Counted from the stretch's first letter, positions 53,296 through 61,711 are shown. The stretch is 64,000 nt of DNA from an uncultured Collinsella sp. (GCA_900541015.1 UQIB01000002.1:38471-102470), one strand, 5' to 3'. The notes: a model not told the origin generated them from the sequence alone. Translations and numbers: made by a program.

Positions 53296-54420
53296 ATGTC
53301 CCAGTACGATTACCTCGTCGTCGGCGCCGGCCTTTCGGGCGCGGTCTTTGCCAATGCCGCCAGGCGCGCCGGCAAGTCGGTCCTGGTCATCGACCGCCGC
53401 GACCACATCGCCGGCAACATCTACACCGAGGACGTCGAGGGCATCCAGGTCCACCGCTACGGCGCACACATCTTCCACACCTCCATGAGGGACGTCTGGG
53501 ACTTCGTCAACCGCTTCGCCGAGTTCAACAACTACGTAAACTCGCCGGTAGCCAACTTCCGCGGCAACATGTACAACATGCCCTTCAACATGAACACCTT
53601 CGCCAAGATGTGGCCGGGCGTCGTCACGCCGGCCGACGCCCGCGCCAAGATCGCCGAGCAGGTGGCCGCCGAGAACATCGGCGAGCCGGCAAACCTGGAG
53701 GAGCAGGCGCTGTCGCTCGTCGGACGCGACATCTTCGAGACGCTCGTGAAGGGCTACACCGAGAAGCAGTGGGGCCGCGACTGCAAGGACCTGCCCGCGA
53801 GCATCATCAAGCGCCTCCCCTGCCGCTTCACCTACGACAACAACTACTTCAACGACCGCTACCAGGGCATCCCCATGGGCGGCTACACCAAGATGGTCGC
53901 CAACATGCTCGAGGGCGTCGAGGTGCGCTGCGGCGTGGAGTACAAGGAGCTGGCCGCCGCCGAGCCCGATATCGCCGCCAAGACGATCTACTGCGGCCCC
54001 ATCGACGCGTTCTACGACTTTAAGCTGGGCACGCTCGAGTACCGCAGCCTGCGCTTCGAGACCGAGACCCTCGACGAGGCCGACCACCAGGGCGTGGCCG
54101 TGGTCAACCACACCGAGCGCGAGGTCCCCTACACGCGCATCATCGAGCACAAGCACTTCGAGTTCGGCACGCAGGACAAGACCGTCATCACGCGCGAGTA
54201 CCCGGCCGACTGGAAGCCCGGCGACGAGCCCTACTACCCCATCAACGACGTCAGGAACGAGGCCCTCTACAAGCAGTACGAGGAGCTGGCGGCGCAGGAG
54301 GGCGACGTGGTCTTCGCCGGCCGCCTGGGCGGCTACAAGTACTACGACATGGACAAGGCCATCGCCGCAGCCTTCGAGCTCGTCCGCAACGAGCTGGGCG
54401 TGGAGCCCACGGAGGTGTAA
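53296..54420 (+). CDS. glf: UDP-galactopyranose mutase
   Basis: 374 residues. Flavoenzyme that converts UDP-galactopyranose to UDP-galactofuranose for cell-surface glycans. The N-terminus has YDYLVVGAGLSGAVFANAA (FAD dinucleotide fold), IDRRDHIAGNIYTE, then HRYGAHIFHT. Later segments YTEKQWGRDCKDLP, YQGIPMGGYTKMVANML and GRLGGYKYYDMDKAI are typical of Glf. AAAGGAG lies before ATG 53296. The gene is GC-richer than its neighbours and stands alone with its own terminator; glycosyltransferases that would use the product are not in this part of the window. Confidence 0.96.
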   Translation: MSQYDYLVVGAGLSGAVFANAARRAGKSVLVIDRRDHIAGNIYTEDVEGIQVHRYGAHIFHTSMRDVWDFVNRFAEFNNYVNSPVANFRGNMYNMPFNMNTFAKMWPGVVTPADARAKIAEQVAAENIGEPANLEEQALSLVGRDIFETLVKGYTEKQWGRDCKDLPASIIKRLPCRFTYDNNYFNDRYQGIPMGGYTKMVANMLEGVEVRCGVEYKELAAAEPDIAAKTIYCGPIDAFYDFKLGTLEYRSLRFETETLDEADHQGVAVVNHTEREVPYTRIIEHKHFEFGTQDKTVITREYPADWKPGDEPYYPINDVRNEALYKQYEELAAQEGDVVFAGRLGGYKYYDMDKAIAAAFELVRNELGVEPTEV

Positions 54421-54472
54421 GGACCCAAAACGGGCCTCTTCGCGAGCCGAAAACAGCACAAGCAAGCATGCC

Positions 54473-54510
54473 AACGCCGGCAGGAGCAATTTCGCCCCTG
54501 CCGGCGTTTA
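54473..54510 (+). terminator. glf terminator
   Basis: AACGCCGGCAGG (54473-54484) and CCTGCCGGCGTT (54497-54508) pair, followed by TAAGTG, about 50 bases past the stop. The plus-side T tract is short. Confidence 0.7.
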
Positions 54511-54593
54511 AGTGTGGAGACGAAGTTGGCTGTTCTGTCCATTATTTAGCCGAGGATATAAGCGGACACGGCCTGCCGCGGAGGCAAAAACCG

Positions 54594-54714
54594 AAAGTAT
54601 GCGGCAAATTCAAAACTTACCGAGCCCACCGGGATGTCGCAACGCCTCTACCTGCGGTTTCTCTGCGTGAAAAGGGCGGTGTGCTTGGGGGTTCCGGAAT
54701 TTGCCGCATACTTT
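54594..54714. repeat. Palindromic element 1 of a tandem pair
   Basis: AAAGTATGCGGCAAATTC (54594-54611) is perfectly inverted at 54697-54714. The interior carries ACCTGCGGTTT and GTGCTTGGGGG, which have counterparts in the adjacent element 2. Confidence 0.85.
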
Positions 54715-54726
54715 GGGCAAGCGGTT

Positions 54727-54851
54727 CCGGAAGTGCGGGGAAAATCAAGATCGGCCGATCAGAACCCGGTTTTATGCTTCCGCGACCTGCGGTTTTGTTA
54801 CCGAAAATCTGGTTGTGCTCGGAGGTTTCCGATTTTTCCCCGCACTTCCGG
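54727..54851. repeat. Palindromic element 2 of a tandem pair
   Basis: CCGGAAGTGCGGGGAAAATC (54727-54746) pairs with 54831-54851 (one extra A). The right half (ACCTGCGGTTTT ... TTGTGCTCGGAGGTTTCC) is homologous to element 1 at about 54650-54700, yet the arms differ in both strands together. Confidence 0.85.
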
Positions 54852-54927
54852 AGAACGCAGCAACACCGAGCGCCCTGAAGCGGAAAACGCGACAAATTCC
54901 GCTGGGAAAACAACCTATTAAACGCAA

Positions 54928-54947
54928 AAACCGCCTATCGGCGGTTT
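54928..54947. terminator. Short bidirectional hairpin
   Basis: AAACCGCC and GGCGGTTT pair around TATC, with A tracts before it. A typical small intrinsic terminator; the transcript it ends is not identified. Confidence 0.6.
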
Positions 54948-55548
54948 CCACGGACCAAGCCGGACGTACAGTCGCAAGGTCTCATCACAGTTGGACTTTA
55001 AGGAAAAACCCAATCTCAGTCAATTCTTTACCGGCAAACCGCAGCGAATTAAGGCTGGGCAGCAATGCGTCAGTAAAGTTACATGTGAGCAGAAAAACAC
55101 CCGTAACTACGTCTTTTCCCAACCGAGATGTAAGTTTTGACAGGCCCAATCTTACATCCGAACAAAAAGAGGGCCGACGCATCAACCCTCTTCAGGTGTC
55201 GCCCGAAGGCTTCCACCGCAATTGGCTTTAATTTAGCCGATTTCCCTTGTTTGTCTACGTGTTCGATCGCGTATATGCCAAAAAATCAAGGAGCAACGCG
55301 GGGCCCCGACGCTTGAATCTCGCCGGAGGCCCCCATAAAATGTTTGATGTTGGCCCGCTAAGTCAACATCTCGCTAGGCTTTAGTTGCCGCTAAAGCCTA
55401 GCGGATCTTTACCTTTATCGCCTTCGTGGTCGTTCCGATCTTCCTAATCGCACCCGTTGGGCTAATTCGGTACTTCGGAATCTTTACGCGAATTGTCTTC
55501 GAAGCTATATATCACCTCCCTACTGTTACATCACGCCTTGCTCGCGGA
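54948..55548. other. Gene-poor region before the accessory island
   Basis: No convincing coding sequence in about 600 bp. A 12-bp perfect hairpin GCTAGGCTTTAG/CTAAAGCCTAGC lies at 55373-55402 and a 7-bp dyad GATGTTG/CAACATC just before it. GC content drops across this stretch, so the boundary of the accessory region is probably here. Confidence 0.6.
55373..55402. terminator. 12-bp hairpin at the island border
   Basis: GCTAGGCTTTAG (55373-55384) and CTAAAGCCTAGC (55391-55402) form a perfect stem. It is about 150 bases beyond the end of the small minus-strand ORF at 55549 and could terminate it. Confidence 0.55.
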
Positions 55549-55677
55549 CTAGCGATGCTTGGCAATCTGGTGCTTGACCAGAGTCTTCGCAGCCGCAGAC
55601 TTCGCGGCTTTACTCGTCGAGGAGCTCGCGAGCGTCTTGGCAGCAGCGCCAACCTTTCCTCCAATGTGGGTAGCCAT
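55549..55677 (-). CDS. Small Lys/Ala/Ser-rich protein, divergent from ietA
   Basis: 42 residues, too short for usual gene finding. It reads MATHIGGKVGAAAKTLASSS, then TSKAAKSAAAKTLVKHQIAKHR, a strongly basic, Ala-rich chain with no acidic residue. ATG 55677 is preceded by GGAGATGAG, a good RBS. I recognise no family. The composition suggests a nucleic-acid-binding or membrane-active helical peptide. It is divergent from the AAA/protease pair with a 133-bp gap, which makes a linked role possible but unproven. Confidence 0.6.
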   Translation of the reverse strand: MATHIGGKVGAAAKTLASSSTSKAAKSAAAKTLVKHQIAKHR

Positions 55678-55759
55678 AATCTCATCTCCAATCTAGAACA
55701 GTTTGAATCTTGACAGCACAATTCTAACATACTTCATTGCATCACTGTTCAAATATGTC

Positions 55760-55788
55760 TTGCTTTGTCTCATCCTGTCTCATAGAAT
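55760..55788 (+). promoter_or_regulatory. ietA promoter with a TGTCTCAT direct repeat
   Basis: -35 TTGCTT (55760-55765) and -10 TAGAAT (55783-55788) are 17 bases apart. The spacer is filled by TGTCTCAT twice (55766-55773, 55776-55783), one helical turn apart, a possible binding site for the HTH at the end of the encoded ATPase. Confidence 0.7.
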
Positions 55789-55810
55789 AACAGTAAGGAG
55801 AGGAGCACAC

Positions 55811-56842
55811 ATGAAGAGATCAGACATCATCGACTTAATCCGAGCGCATTCGGAACACGACGATATCGCCTTCAACAACGCAGCCACTATTATCGCGAAA
55901 GATTTTGAGACGTCTGGGCAGCCCGAGCTTGCAAGTTACATCATGGCTCTCATTGCCAGAACGCGCACATTTGTACCGCAAGAAGTCACTGAGCAGAAAT
56001 ACGATTTCCTGGAAAAGGTAATCAGCAACAACACCTCGCTACCACTTCCTCAGGCCATCGCTAACGATATCCAGGGGCTACTCAATGCTCTATCTAAAGA
56101 TGTGGACATCAACACTGTCCTCTTTTACGGCGCATCGGGCACCGGCAAAACCGAAGCTACAAAACAGATAGCCAGAATACTTGGCTACCAGTTATATGCC
56201 GTTGATTTCAATCAAATTATCGATAGTAAACTCGGAGAGACAGCCAAGAATATCGCGAAGGTCTTCCAAGAAATCCACGATATCGGCGACGGCGCCATTG
56301 TCCTGTTCGATGAAATCGATGCTATAGCCCTAGATAGAATTAACCAAAACGACGTCCGTGAGATGGGGCGAGCCACAAGTGCACTCCTAAAAGAGTTCGA
56401 CAAGCTGAACACGCGATCCGCCATCATCGCAACAACGAACCTTTACGACAAACTAGACCCGGCACTCGCCAGGCGCTTCGATGTACAAATTGACTTTAAT
56501 AGATACACCCATGACGATCTCGTTGATATCGGCGAATCAATCGCAAAGAATCTGACAAAAAACAATCAGGCAATCAAAAACGACTCTCGGACCCTAAAAA
56601 AGGTGCTGCAGAGTTGCCCGGATCTACCCTGGCCCGGCACGCTCAAAAACCTCATTAAAACCTCCGTCGCGTTTAGTGATCCTTTAAATCCAAACGACTA
56701 TCTCCGCAAGCTGTATCAGCGTCTCCATGGATATGAGCCCGATTCACTTGAGCTGCTTAAATCTCAAGGTTTCACTTTAAGAGAAATGGAAGTTTTGACA
56801 GGCATATCACGCAGCACCATTGCGCGAACCCTAAAGGAGTAG
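55811..56842 (+). CDS. ietA: AAA-family ATPase with C-terminal HTH (IetA-like)
   Basis: 343 residues. The N-terminal 95 residues are helical and not recognised. The AAA core has FYGASGTGKTEA (Walker A, 107-114), IVLFDEID (Walker B, 163-170), IIATTN (sensor 1, Asn210) and ALARRFDV (Arg221/222, arginine finger). The last 25 residues (GFTLREMEVLTGISRSTIAR) form a helix-turn-helix. The next gene is a subtilase with a 3-base gap; AAA ATPase plus intracellular subtilisin is the layout of ietAS, known first from an Agrobacterium plasmid and later as an anti-phage system. Assignment rests on domains and order. Confidence 0.85.
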   Translation: MKRSDIIDLIRAHSEHDDIAFNNAATIIAKDFETSGQPELASYIMALIARTRTFVPQEVTEQKYDFLEKVISNNTSLPLPQAIANDIQGLLNALSKDVDINTVLFYGASGTGKTEATKQIARILGYQLYAVDFNQIIDSKLGETAKNIAKVFQEIHDIGDGAIVLFDEIDAIALDRINQNDVREMGRATSALLKEFDKLNTRSAIIATTNLYDKLDPALARRFDVQIDFNRYTHDDLVDIGESIAKNLTKNNQAIKNDSRTLKKVLQSCPDLPWPGTLKNLIKTSVAFSDPLNPNDYLRKLYQRLHGYEPDSLELLKSQGFTLREMEVLTGISRSTIARTLKE

Positions 56843-56845
56843 CTC

Positions 56846-59086
56846 ATGAACAGCCTAATCAGGCTCACTGGCGATTTTCAAACGGCAAGAGGCTCGCGAC
56901 CAGGCCCCGCAACGCTCCCCGCTAAAGGCACGGTCACCGCAGAGAAGATTTCACGCATCCGCAAGAGTCTCGAAACCGTTCTGAGCAAATGGCCCAAAGA
57001 TGCCATAATCGAAGACATCTTGGTCTCCGTTGAATACCGCCAGATTGTAGCCAAGAGCAATCGAATAAGAGAGATGCTGAATGGCGGAAAAGACCAAGAG
57101 CCGGAATTGTCCATCCGCGGCGCCCGCTACCTCGATTTCAACGGGAACCACCCAAGGCACCTGATGACCCATTACGTCCCCGAGACAACCGTCCGGTCTA
57201 CCATAGATAAGCTACGAGAGTGCGAGCGAATCGTAGTCGATCATTTTGATGGACTGATGAATGCAGATAAGATGGTCGATCTGGTTAAAAATGACAAGCT
57301 CAAGCAAAATTGGAATCCGGCTATTTCACACACGCTCACTCGATCGGGCTTTGCGCAACTTATTCGAGATTCCTATTACGTCAATGAATTTAGGATAGAC
57401 AAACCGCCAGCGGCAACCGACGAGAACGCAATCGTTACGCTCTTTGAAACGGAGAGGGATCCACAGGACCTATTTGAGGAGCTACACATTGATGTATCCC
57501 CTGCAAACCTCTTGGAGAACAGCGTGCTCCTAACCGAGGCAGAATATCGCACGCTGCTCGAGCGCGCCCCTTACCTTGTAGCCATGTCAGTAATTGATCT
57601 GTCCAGCTATGCCCCCATGAATGACGAAGGATCGACCTCCCCCGCCATCAGCAACCTCCCCGAATATCCCACCGATGAGCCCATCATCGGTGTAATCGAT
57701 ACTCCATTTGAGGAGAAATACCCACCGTACTTCAGCAACTGGGTGGACTACAGAAGCTGCTTACCCGAAGGCATCAATCCCACTGCAGGCGATTATCGGC
57801 ATGGCACCTGCGTTAGCTCTCTAATCGTTGACGTCCAGGCACAAAACCCTTCCTTAGACGACCATTGTGGACGCTTTAGAGTTCGACACTTTGGAGTTGC
57901 AACTGCAGGCAAATTCAGCTCGTTTGCGGTAATGAAACACATTGAGCGCATCGTTGCCGAGAACCAAGACATCAAAGTTTGGAACATCTCCTTGGGATCA
58001 ATGGAAGAGGTGTCTCGAAACTCCATATCGCCCGAAGCGGCCCTACTAGACAAACTGCAGCAGAAATACGACGTCCTCTTTGTTGTTGCCGGCACTAACC
58101 AGGAAAAAGGTAAGCCCACATATCTTGGATCCCCAGCAGATTCCATTAATGCCCTCGTTGTCAACGCCGTTAATAGAAATAACGAACCAGCCACCTACAC
58201 AAGAAGAGGGCCGGTCCTGAGTTTTCACCACAAACCGGATCTTGCATATTACGGAGGGGAAAGCAACGACCCTATCACAGCCTGCTGCGGAACTGGAGCT
58301 TATCCGGCCGTCGGCACTTCTTTTGCAGCCCCGTTAATTGCAAGGAAAGCTGCCTATCTCATTTATAAAATGCACCTGAGCTGTGAACTCGCCAAGGCCC
58401 TGCTAATCGATGCGGCATGTGCGTGGACAAAACCCGAAGACATGGATCGACTTGGCTACGGCATCGTTCCCGTCCAAATTGAAAAGATACTCGAAACCAG
58501 TAACGACGAAATTCGATTCATGCTCAGCGGTGTGGCCACTGAGCGTGAAAATTACAATTTCCACTTCCCTATCCCTGTTTCGGGTACATCTTACCCGTCT
58601 GTAGCGAGGGCGACTCTGTGCTACTTCCCCAAATGCAACAGAAACCAAGGCGTCGACTATACGGACACCGAGCTCGATTTGCATTTTGGGCGAATCGGAA
58701 ATGACGGGTTAATCAAGTCGCTGCAGCCCAACGACCAGGGTGAGGAAAGCTGCACGACCGATGAAGAGAAGGCTCGGAAAAAGCTGCGTAAATGGGACAA
58801 TGTCAAGCACATATCCGAACCGCTAACCAGCCGCAGTAAGCCCAAAAAAGTGTATGCCAACCCAATGTGGGGCATGATGATTCGCAAGTCTTCGAGATAT
58901 CAGAAAGGTTCCCATGATCCGCAGCGTTTTGGCGTAGTGGTCACTATCCACAATCTAAAAGGTGAGAACCGGATTGATACATTCATGCGACAGTGCTCCG
59001 CCATTGGCTGGATGGTAGAACGGGTCGAAATTGATAACGAACTCAAAATTTACGAACACAGCCAGGTTGAGGTGGAGTTTGAGTAA
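56846..59086 (+). CDS. ietS: Intracellular subtilisin-like serine protease (IetS-like)
   Basis: 746 residues, no signal peptide. The S8 catalytic triad is visible: Asp285 in IGVIDTPFE, His319 in DYRHGTCVSS, Ser492 in VGTSFAAPLI, with oxyanion Asn418 in VVAGTNQE. The catalytic domain is about 275-530. The N-terminal 270 residues and the C-terminal 200 residues are not recognised and probably sense partner or target. ATG 56846 uses AAGGAG at the end of ietA. The protease is expected to be held in check or fed by the AAA ATPase; the substrate is unknown. Confidence 0.88.
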   Translation: MNSLIRLTGDFQTARGSRPGPATLPAKGTVTAEKISRIRKSLETVLSKWPKDAIIEDILVSVEYRQIVAKSNRIREMLNGGKDQEPELSIRGARYLDFNGNHPRHLMTHYVPETTVRSTIDKLRECERIVVDHFDGLMNADKMVDLVKNDKLKQNWNPAISHTLTRSGFAQLIRDSYYVNEFRIDKPPAATDENAIVTLFETERDPQDLFEELHIDVSPANLLENSVLLTEAEYRTLLERAPYLVAMSVIDLSSYAPMNDEGSTSPAISNLPEYPTDEPIIGVIDTPFEEKYPPYFSNWVDYRSCLPEGINPTAGDYRHGTCVSSLIVDVQAQNPSLDDHCGRFRVRHFGVATAGKFSSFAVMKHIERIVAENQDIKVWNISLGSMEEVSRNSISPEAALLDKLQQKYDVLFVVAGTNQEKGKPTYLGSPADSINALVVNAVNRNNEPATYTRRGPVLSFHHKPDLAYYGGESNDPITACCGTGAYPAVGTSFAAPLIARKAAYLIYKMHLSCELAKALLIDAACAWTKPEDMDRLGYGIVPVQIEKILETSNDEIRFMLSGVATERENYNFHFPIPVSGTSYPSVARATLCYFPKCNRNQGVDYTDTELDLHFGRIGNDGLIKSLQPNDQGEESCTTDEEKARKKLRKWDNVKHISEPLTSRSKPKKVYANPMWGMMIRKSSRYQKGSHDPQRFGVVVTIHNLKGENRIDTFMRQCSAIGWMVERVEIDNELKIYEHSQVEVEFE

Positions 59087-59300
59087 CTGTTTGGGACAGC
59101 AACGGCAAGCAACGCGGAAACGTCGGCGTCCGACAGCCATCTGCGACGTTAAATCGTCCATATTGGCAGAAACGCTATGGACTGATAGCACATCACAAAA
59201 GAAAGGTCGTACTGGATGAATTCGCTGAAACAATTACGCACGCGACATTTTTTATATTTATAAAATTGAGTCAGATAAAATAGGCTTAGAAAGGAAACGT

Positions 59301-59759
59301 TTGGAAGAGACTCACTTTGAAATCAAGATACCCTGCGACAACGACGGTTATGTCCTGCTAAGGTGCCCCCATTGCGGAGAATTGTTTAAGCTCACCGCTG
59401 AAGATATAGAGTCTGACGAAATCTTTGACATATATTGCCCCTCCTGCGGTCTGACAGCCGACAACTTCCTCACGCAAGATGTCATTAGCCTCGCGCTCGC
59501 TAAAACAGGCAACTTCGCGATGGACGCAATCGACCAGCAACTTCAGGCTTTCGCGAAAATGAACAGTAATAGCCTTGTTCATTTCGAGGTCAATGCCGAT
59601 CGCGAAAGGGAGCCGGAGCCACCGATAAGAGCAGCGATTGAGGCTTTGCAAATCACAATGTGTCGTGACTGTGGTCGGAAAGCCAAAATCTCACCCACGC
59701 TTATCATGTCAGCTCACACGTGTCCACTTTGCGGAATAGGACAGTTCAATGAACGCTAG
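59301..59759 (+). CDS. Double zinc-ribbon protein of unknown function
   Basis: 152 residues starting at TTG 59301 behind AAAGGAAA. The N-terminal zinc ribbon has CPHC (22-25) and CPSC (46-49); the C-terminal one has CRDC (121-124) and CPLC (141-144). The 70 residues between are helical (VISLALAKTGNFAMDAIDQQ, LQAFAKMNSN). I do not recognise the family. The gene overlaps the next by 11 bases, so the two are made together. Two metal ribbons with a linker suggest binding to nucleic acid or to its partner. GC is lower than in the core genes. Confidence 0.75.
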   Translation: MEETHFEIKIPCDNDGYVLLRCPHCGELFKLTAEDIESDEIFDIYCPSCGLTADNFLTQDVISLALAKTGNFAMDAIDQQLQAFAKMNSNSLVHFEVNADREREPEPPIRAAIEALQITMCRDCGRKAKISPTLIMSAHTCPLCGIGQFNER

Positions 59760-60570
59760 CAAGACAACACTGAAGAAACTTCTCTACGAACACAATATCG
59801 AGGCAAACGCTCTCCTCAGGGCAAAGTACAGGGACCTCGAAACAGCTATCACAAAATACCTGAACTTCATAGAGAGCACGCCTGCAATCCAGAGCTTCCT
59901 GGAAGAAGTGTTGGATAAGCATATGCCAGATAATTTCAACACATCTGAAAAAATCAAAGAGGTTGGCACCGGCCACGCAACTTTTGGCCCATTCCCTCCT
60001 GATTACAAAGGTGAGTCGGCAGTTGCTTACTCTATTCTAAAAACCCTGATCAATGAGCATGCGTGTTACAGTGGCTGCATGCTCTACGCCTATGCTGGAG
60101 GCTCAAAGAAGCTAAACGACAAGGCGGAGGCATTTCTCGAAGATGTAGCGGGACGCTTGATCTCTGGAATTAACCGAACACTCACGTTGAAAGGAATCGA
60201 AATGGGTCTCGATAGCAACGCGTCGCAGTTCAATTATTTTGGAAACCAGGGCGGTGCCATAGCCTCTATGGCACCTGACAGTGCATTAATCACGGTTGCC
60301 CAGACAAACTGCACAATGACCGAAGAACTTGATACGATTCTGAAAAACTTGAAAGAGTCGGCTGGCGGCCTCGACGCTGACAGACAACAAGCCGCTTTGG
60401 AAGCCGTCGATGCCATAAGTGATGTACTCACCGAAAACGAGCCAAAGCCCTCCATTGTCAAAACAATCATGAACAGTCTCAGGAGCTTTAACGATTGCGC
60501 TTCCTTCGCAACAAACGTCATGGCCCTCACAACATTCGTGTTGACATACTTCCCGGGTCTGCTGAGCTAA
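59749..60570 (+). CDS. Helical protein with hydrophobic C-terminus, partner of the zinc-ribbon gene
   Basis: 273 residues, not matched to a named family. The N-terminal 145 residues are mostly helical with one conserved-looking turn (VGTGHATFGPFPPDY). A short beta-like segment (FNYFGNQGGAIASMAP, SALITVAQTN) resembles the GN-x-G linkers seen before C-terminal helical modules in other phage-defence proteins. A charged helical pair follows (ELDTILKNLKESAG, ADRQQAALEAVDAIS). The last 22 residues (FATNVMALTTFVLTYFPG) are hydrophobic and could enter the membrane. Its start overlaps the zinc-ribbon gene. A membrane-acting effector is a guess from shape only. Confidence 0.7.
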   Translation: MNASKTTLKKLLYEHNIEANALLRAKYRDLETAITKYLNFIESTPAIQSFLEEVLDKHMPDNFNTSEKIKEVGTGHATFGPFPPDYKGESAVAYSILKTLINEHACYSGCMLYAYAGGSKKLNDKAEAFLEDVAGRLISGINRTLTLKGIEMGLDSNASQFNYFGNQGGAIASMAPDSALITVAQTNCTMTEELDTILKNLKESAGGLDADRQQAALEAVDAISDVLTENEPKPSIVKTIMNSLRSFNDCASFATNVMALTTFVLTYFPGLLS

Positions 60571-60662
60571 TCTACAAAGCCGATGAGTATCTGCGCACTT
60601 GAGCACCGCTGATATCGCGCTTGGGCACCGGGGCCGACACTGGCTTCGACGCTCTTTTGTTG

Positions 60663-61007
60663 CTAGCGGTCCGACCCGTGGCGCTGCCGCATGTTAGTCT
60701 CTCCCATGTCGACCCAGATCGCGTTTGTGCGATCCTGTCCATGGTGGCGTCCGCATGGACGTCACCGCTAAGCCTCGGGTGCCAGTCCTTCTTCTTGAAC
60801 TGAGCGTAGAAGACAGTCGATGCCGTGCCTTAACTAAATCAGCTACAGCAGCATCAACCTGAACTCGGTATCAGATTTGCCGAGCAGCCATTCGTCGACC
60901 ACGAGTAGTTCGAACGCCCCGTACTTGCGGGTGAGCTTGCGCTCGCCGTCCGGGCGCTCACGGCCCTCAAGCGAGGAATCCTCGAAGTCGGGCAGTCGGA
61001 TGTAATA
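60663..61007 (-). pseudogene. IstB (IS21-family transposition helper), decayed C-terminal half
   Basis: On the minus strand the frame from 61007 reads YYIRLPDFEDSSLEG, then LTRKYGAFELLVVDEWLL (Walker B-like part of IstB) and ends at TAG 60845. A second frame continues with GTASTVFYAQFKKKDWHP then ADATMDRIAQ, and a third with NAIWVDMGETNMRQRHGSDR. These three pieces are consecutive parts of IstB. The stops and frame changes show it is dead. The P-loop part and istA are missing. Confidence 0.8.
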
Positions 61008-61247
61008 AGACTACGCCCTCCCAGCACAGGCAGAGCTGAACGCTGGGCTTAGAGACGGAGTGGAGCGGACGCGATCGCACTCAGCGACAACACGGGTAGC
61101 CGCTTCAGCCTAAGAATCTTCCCTTGCTATAATCCGTAGCCTGAAAATCAATCTGCCAAATTAAGATTCAAGAACGAAGCGCTCCGAAGGGCCCAACGCG
61201 ACGCAGTCATTTGTAAGGTGTTTCCGCAGTGCCGCAAGAAGCATGGC

Positions 61248-61642
61248 TTAGGACCGCCCATACAAGAATCTCCTGGAGCCAGCCAGAAGCTCATCTGAAA
61301 CGGATTCGATGATTTTGTCCGCTGCAGACCGGCTAAAGCCCCTTTCCTTCGATGCCATATCAGCAATCCTGCAGAACGCAAACGCATTGAACGCAATAAA
61401 CTCCGGAAGTGCATCCGAAAAGCGTCCGTTGAAGTACGAGATACATTCTTTAGCCATTTCGCCCATGACGAGATCGGCAAGAGCACCACGCTTACGAACA
61501 AGTATCCAGCCAGAGCGGGCGTGGGCCCTCCGTCTATAACAACAGGCCCCTTGGCGATGCCGACCTTGGCTCCATAGAGAGTCAGTGTTTTGAACGATGC
61601 CGAACGCGCGTCAATCCGGCACGCGGGATCGAGGAGACGCTC
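61248..61642 (-). pseudogene. Frameshifted remnant of an unknown protein
   Basis: Two abutting minus-strand frames look like one former protein. The first (61642 to about 61500) reads FKTLTLYGAKVGIAKGPVVI, then DGGPTPALAGYLFV. The second (about 61495 to 61248) reads GALADLVMGEMAKECISYF, NGRFSDALPEFIAFNAFAF and IIESVSDELLAGSR before TAG. The frame changes near 61500. No family is recognised; the second part is helical. No start codon with an RBS was found. Confidence 0.45.
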
Positions 61643-61711
61643 TTATATTTGCACTAAGGACCTGGGCACAGACCGAGGCTCGGAACGTATCAACCAACGA
61701 GAGGACTCGCC

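Noticed and set aside
55426..55713. 95-codon plus-strand frame over the small basic ORF
   Set aside because: No RBS, and the composition is that of a complement of the better supported minus-strand ORF.
59087..59300. Small gene between ietS and the zinc-ribbon gene
   Set aside because: Only short frames without RBS; the AT-rich end more likely carries the promoter of the downstream pair.
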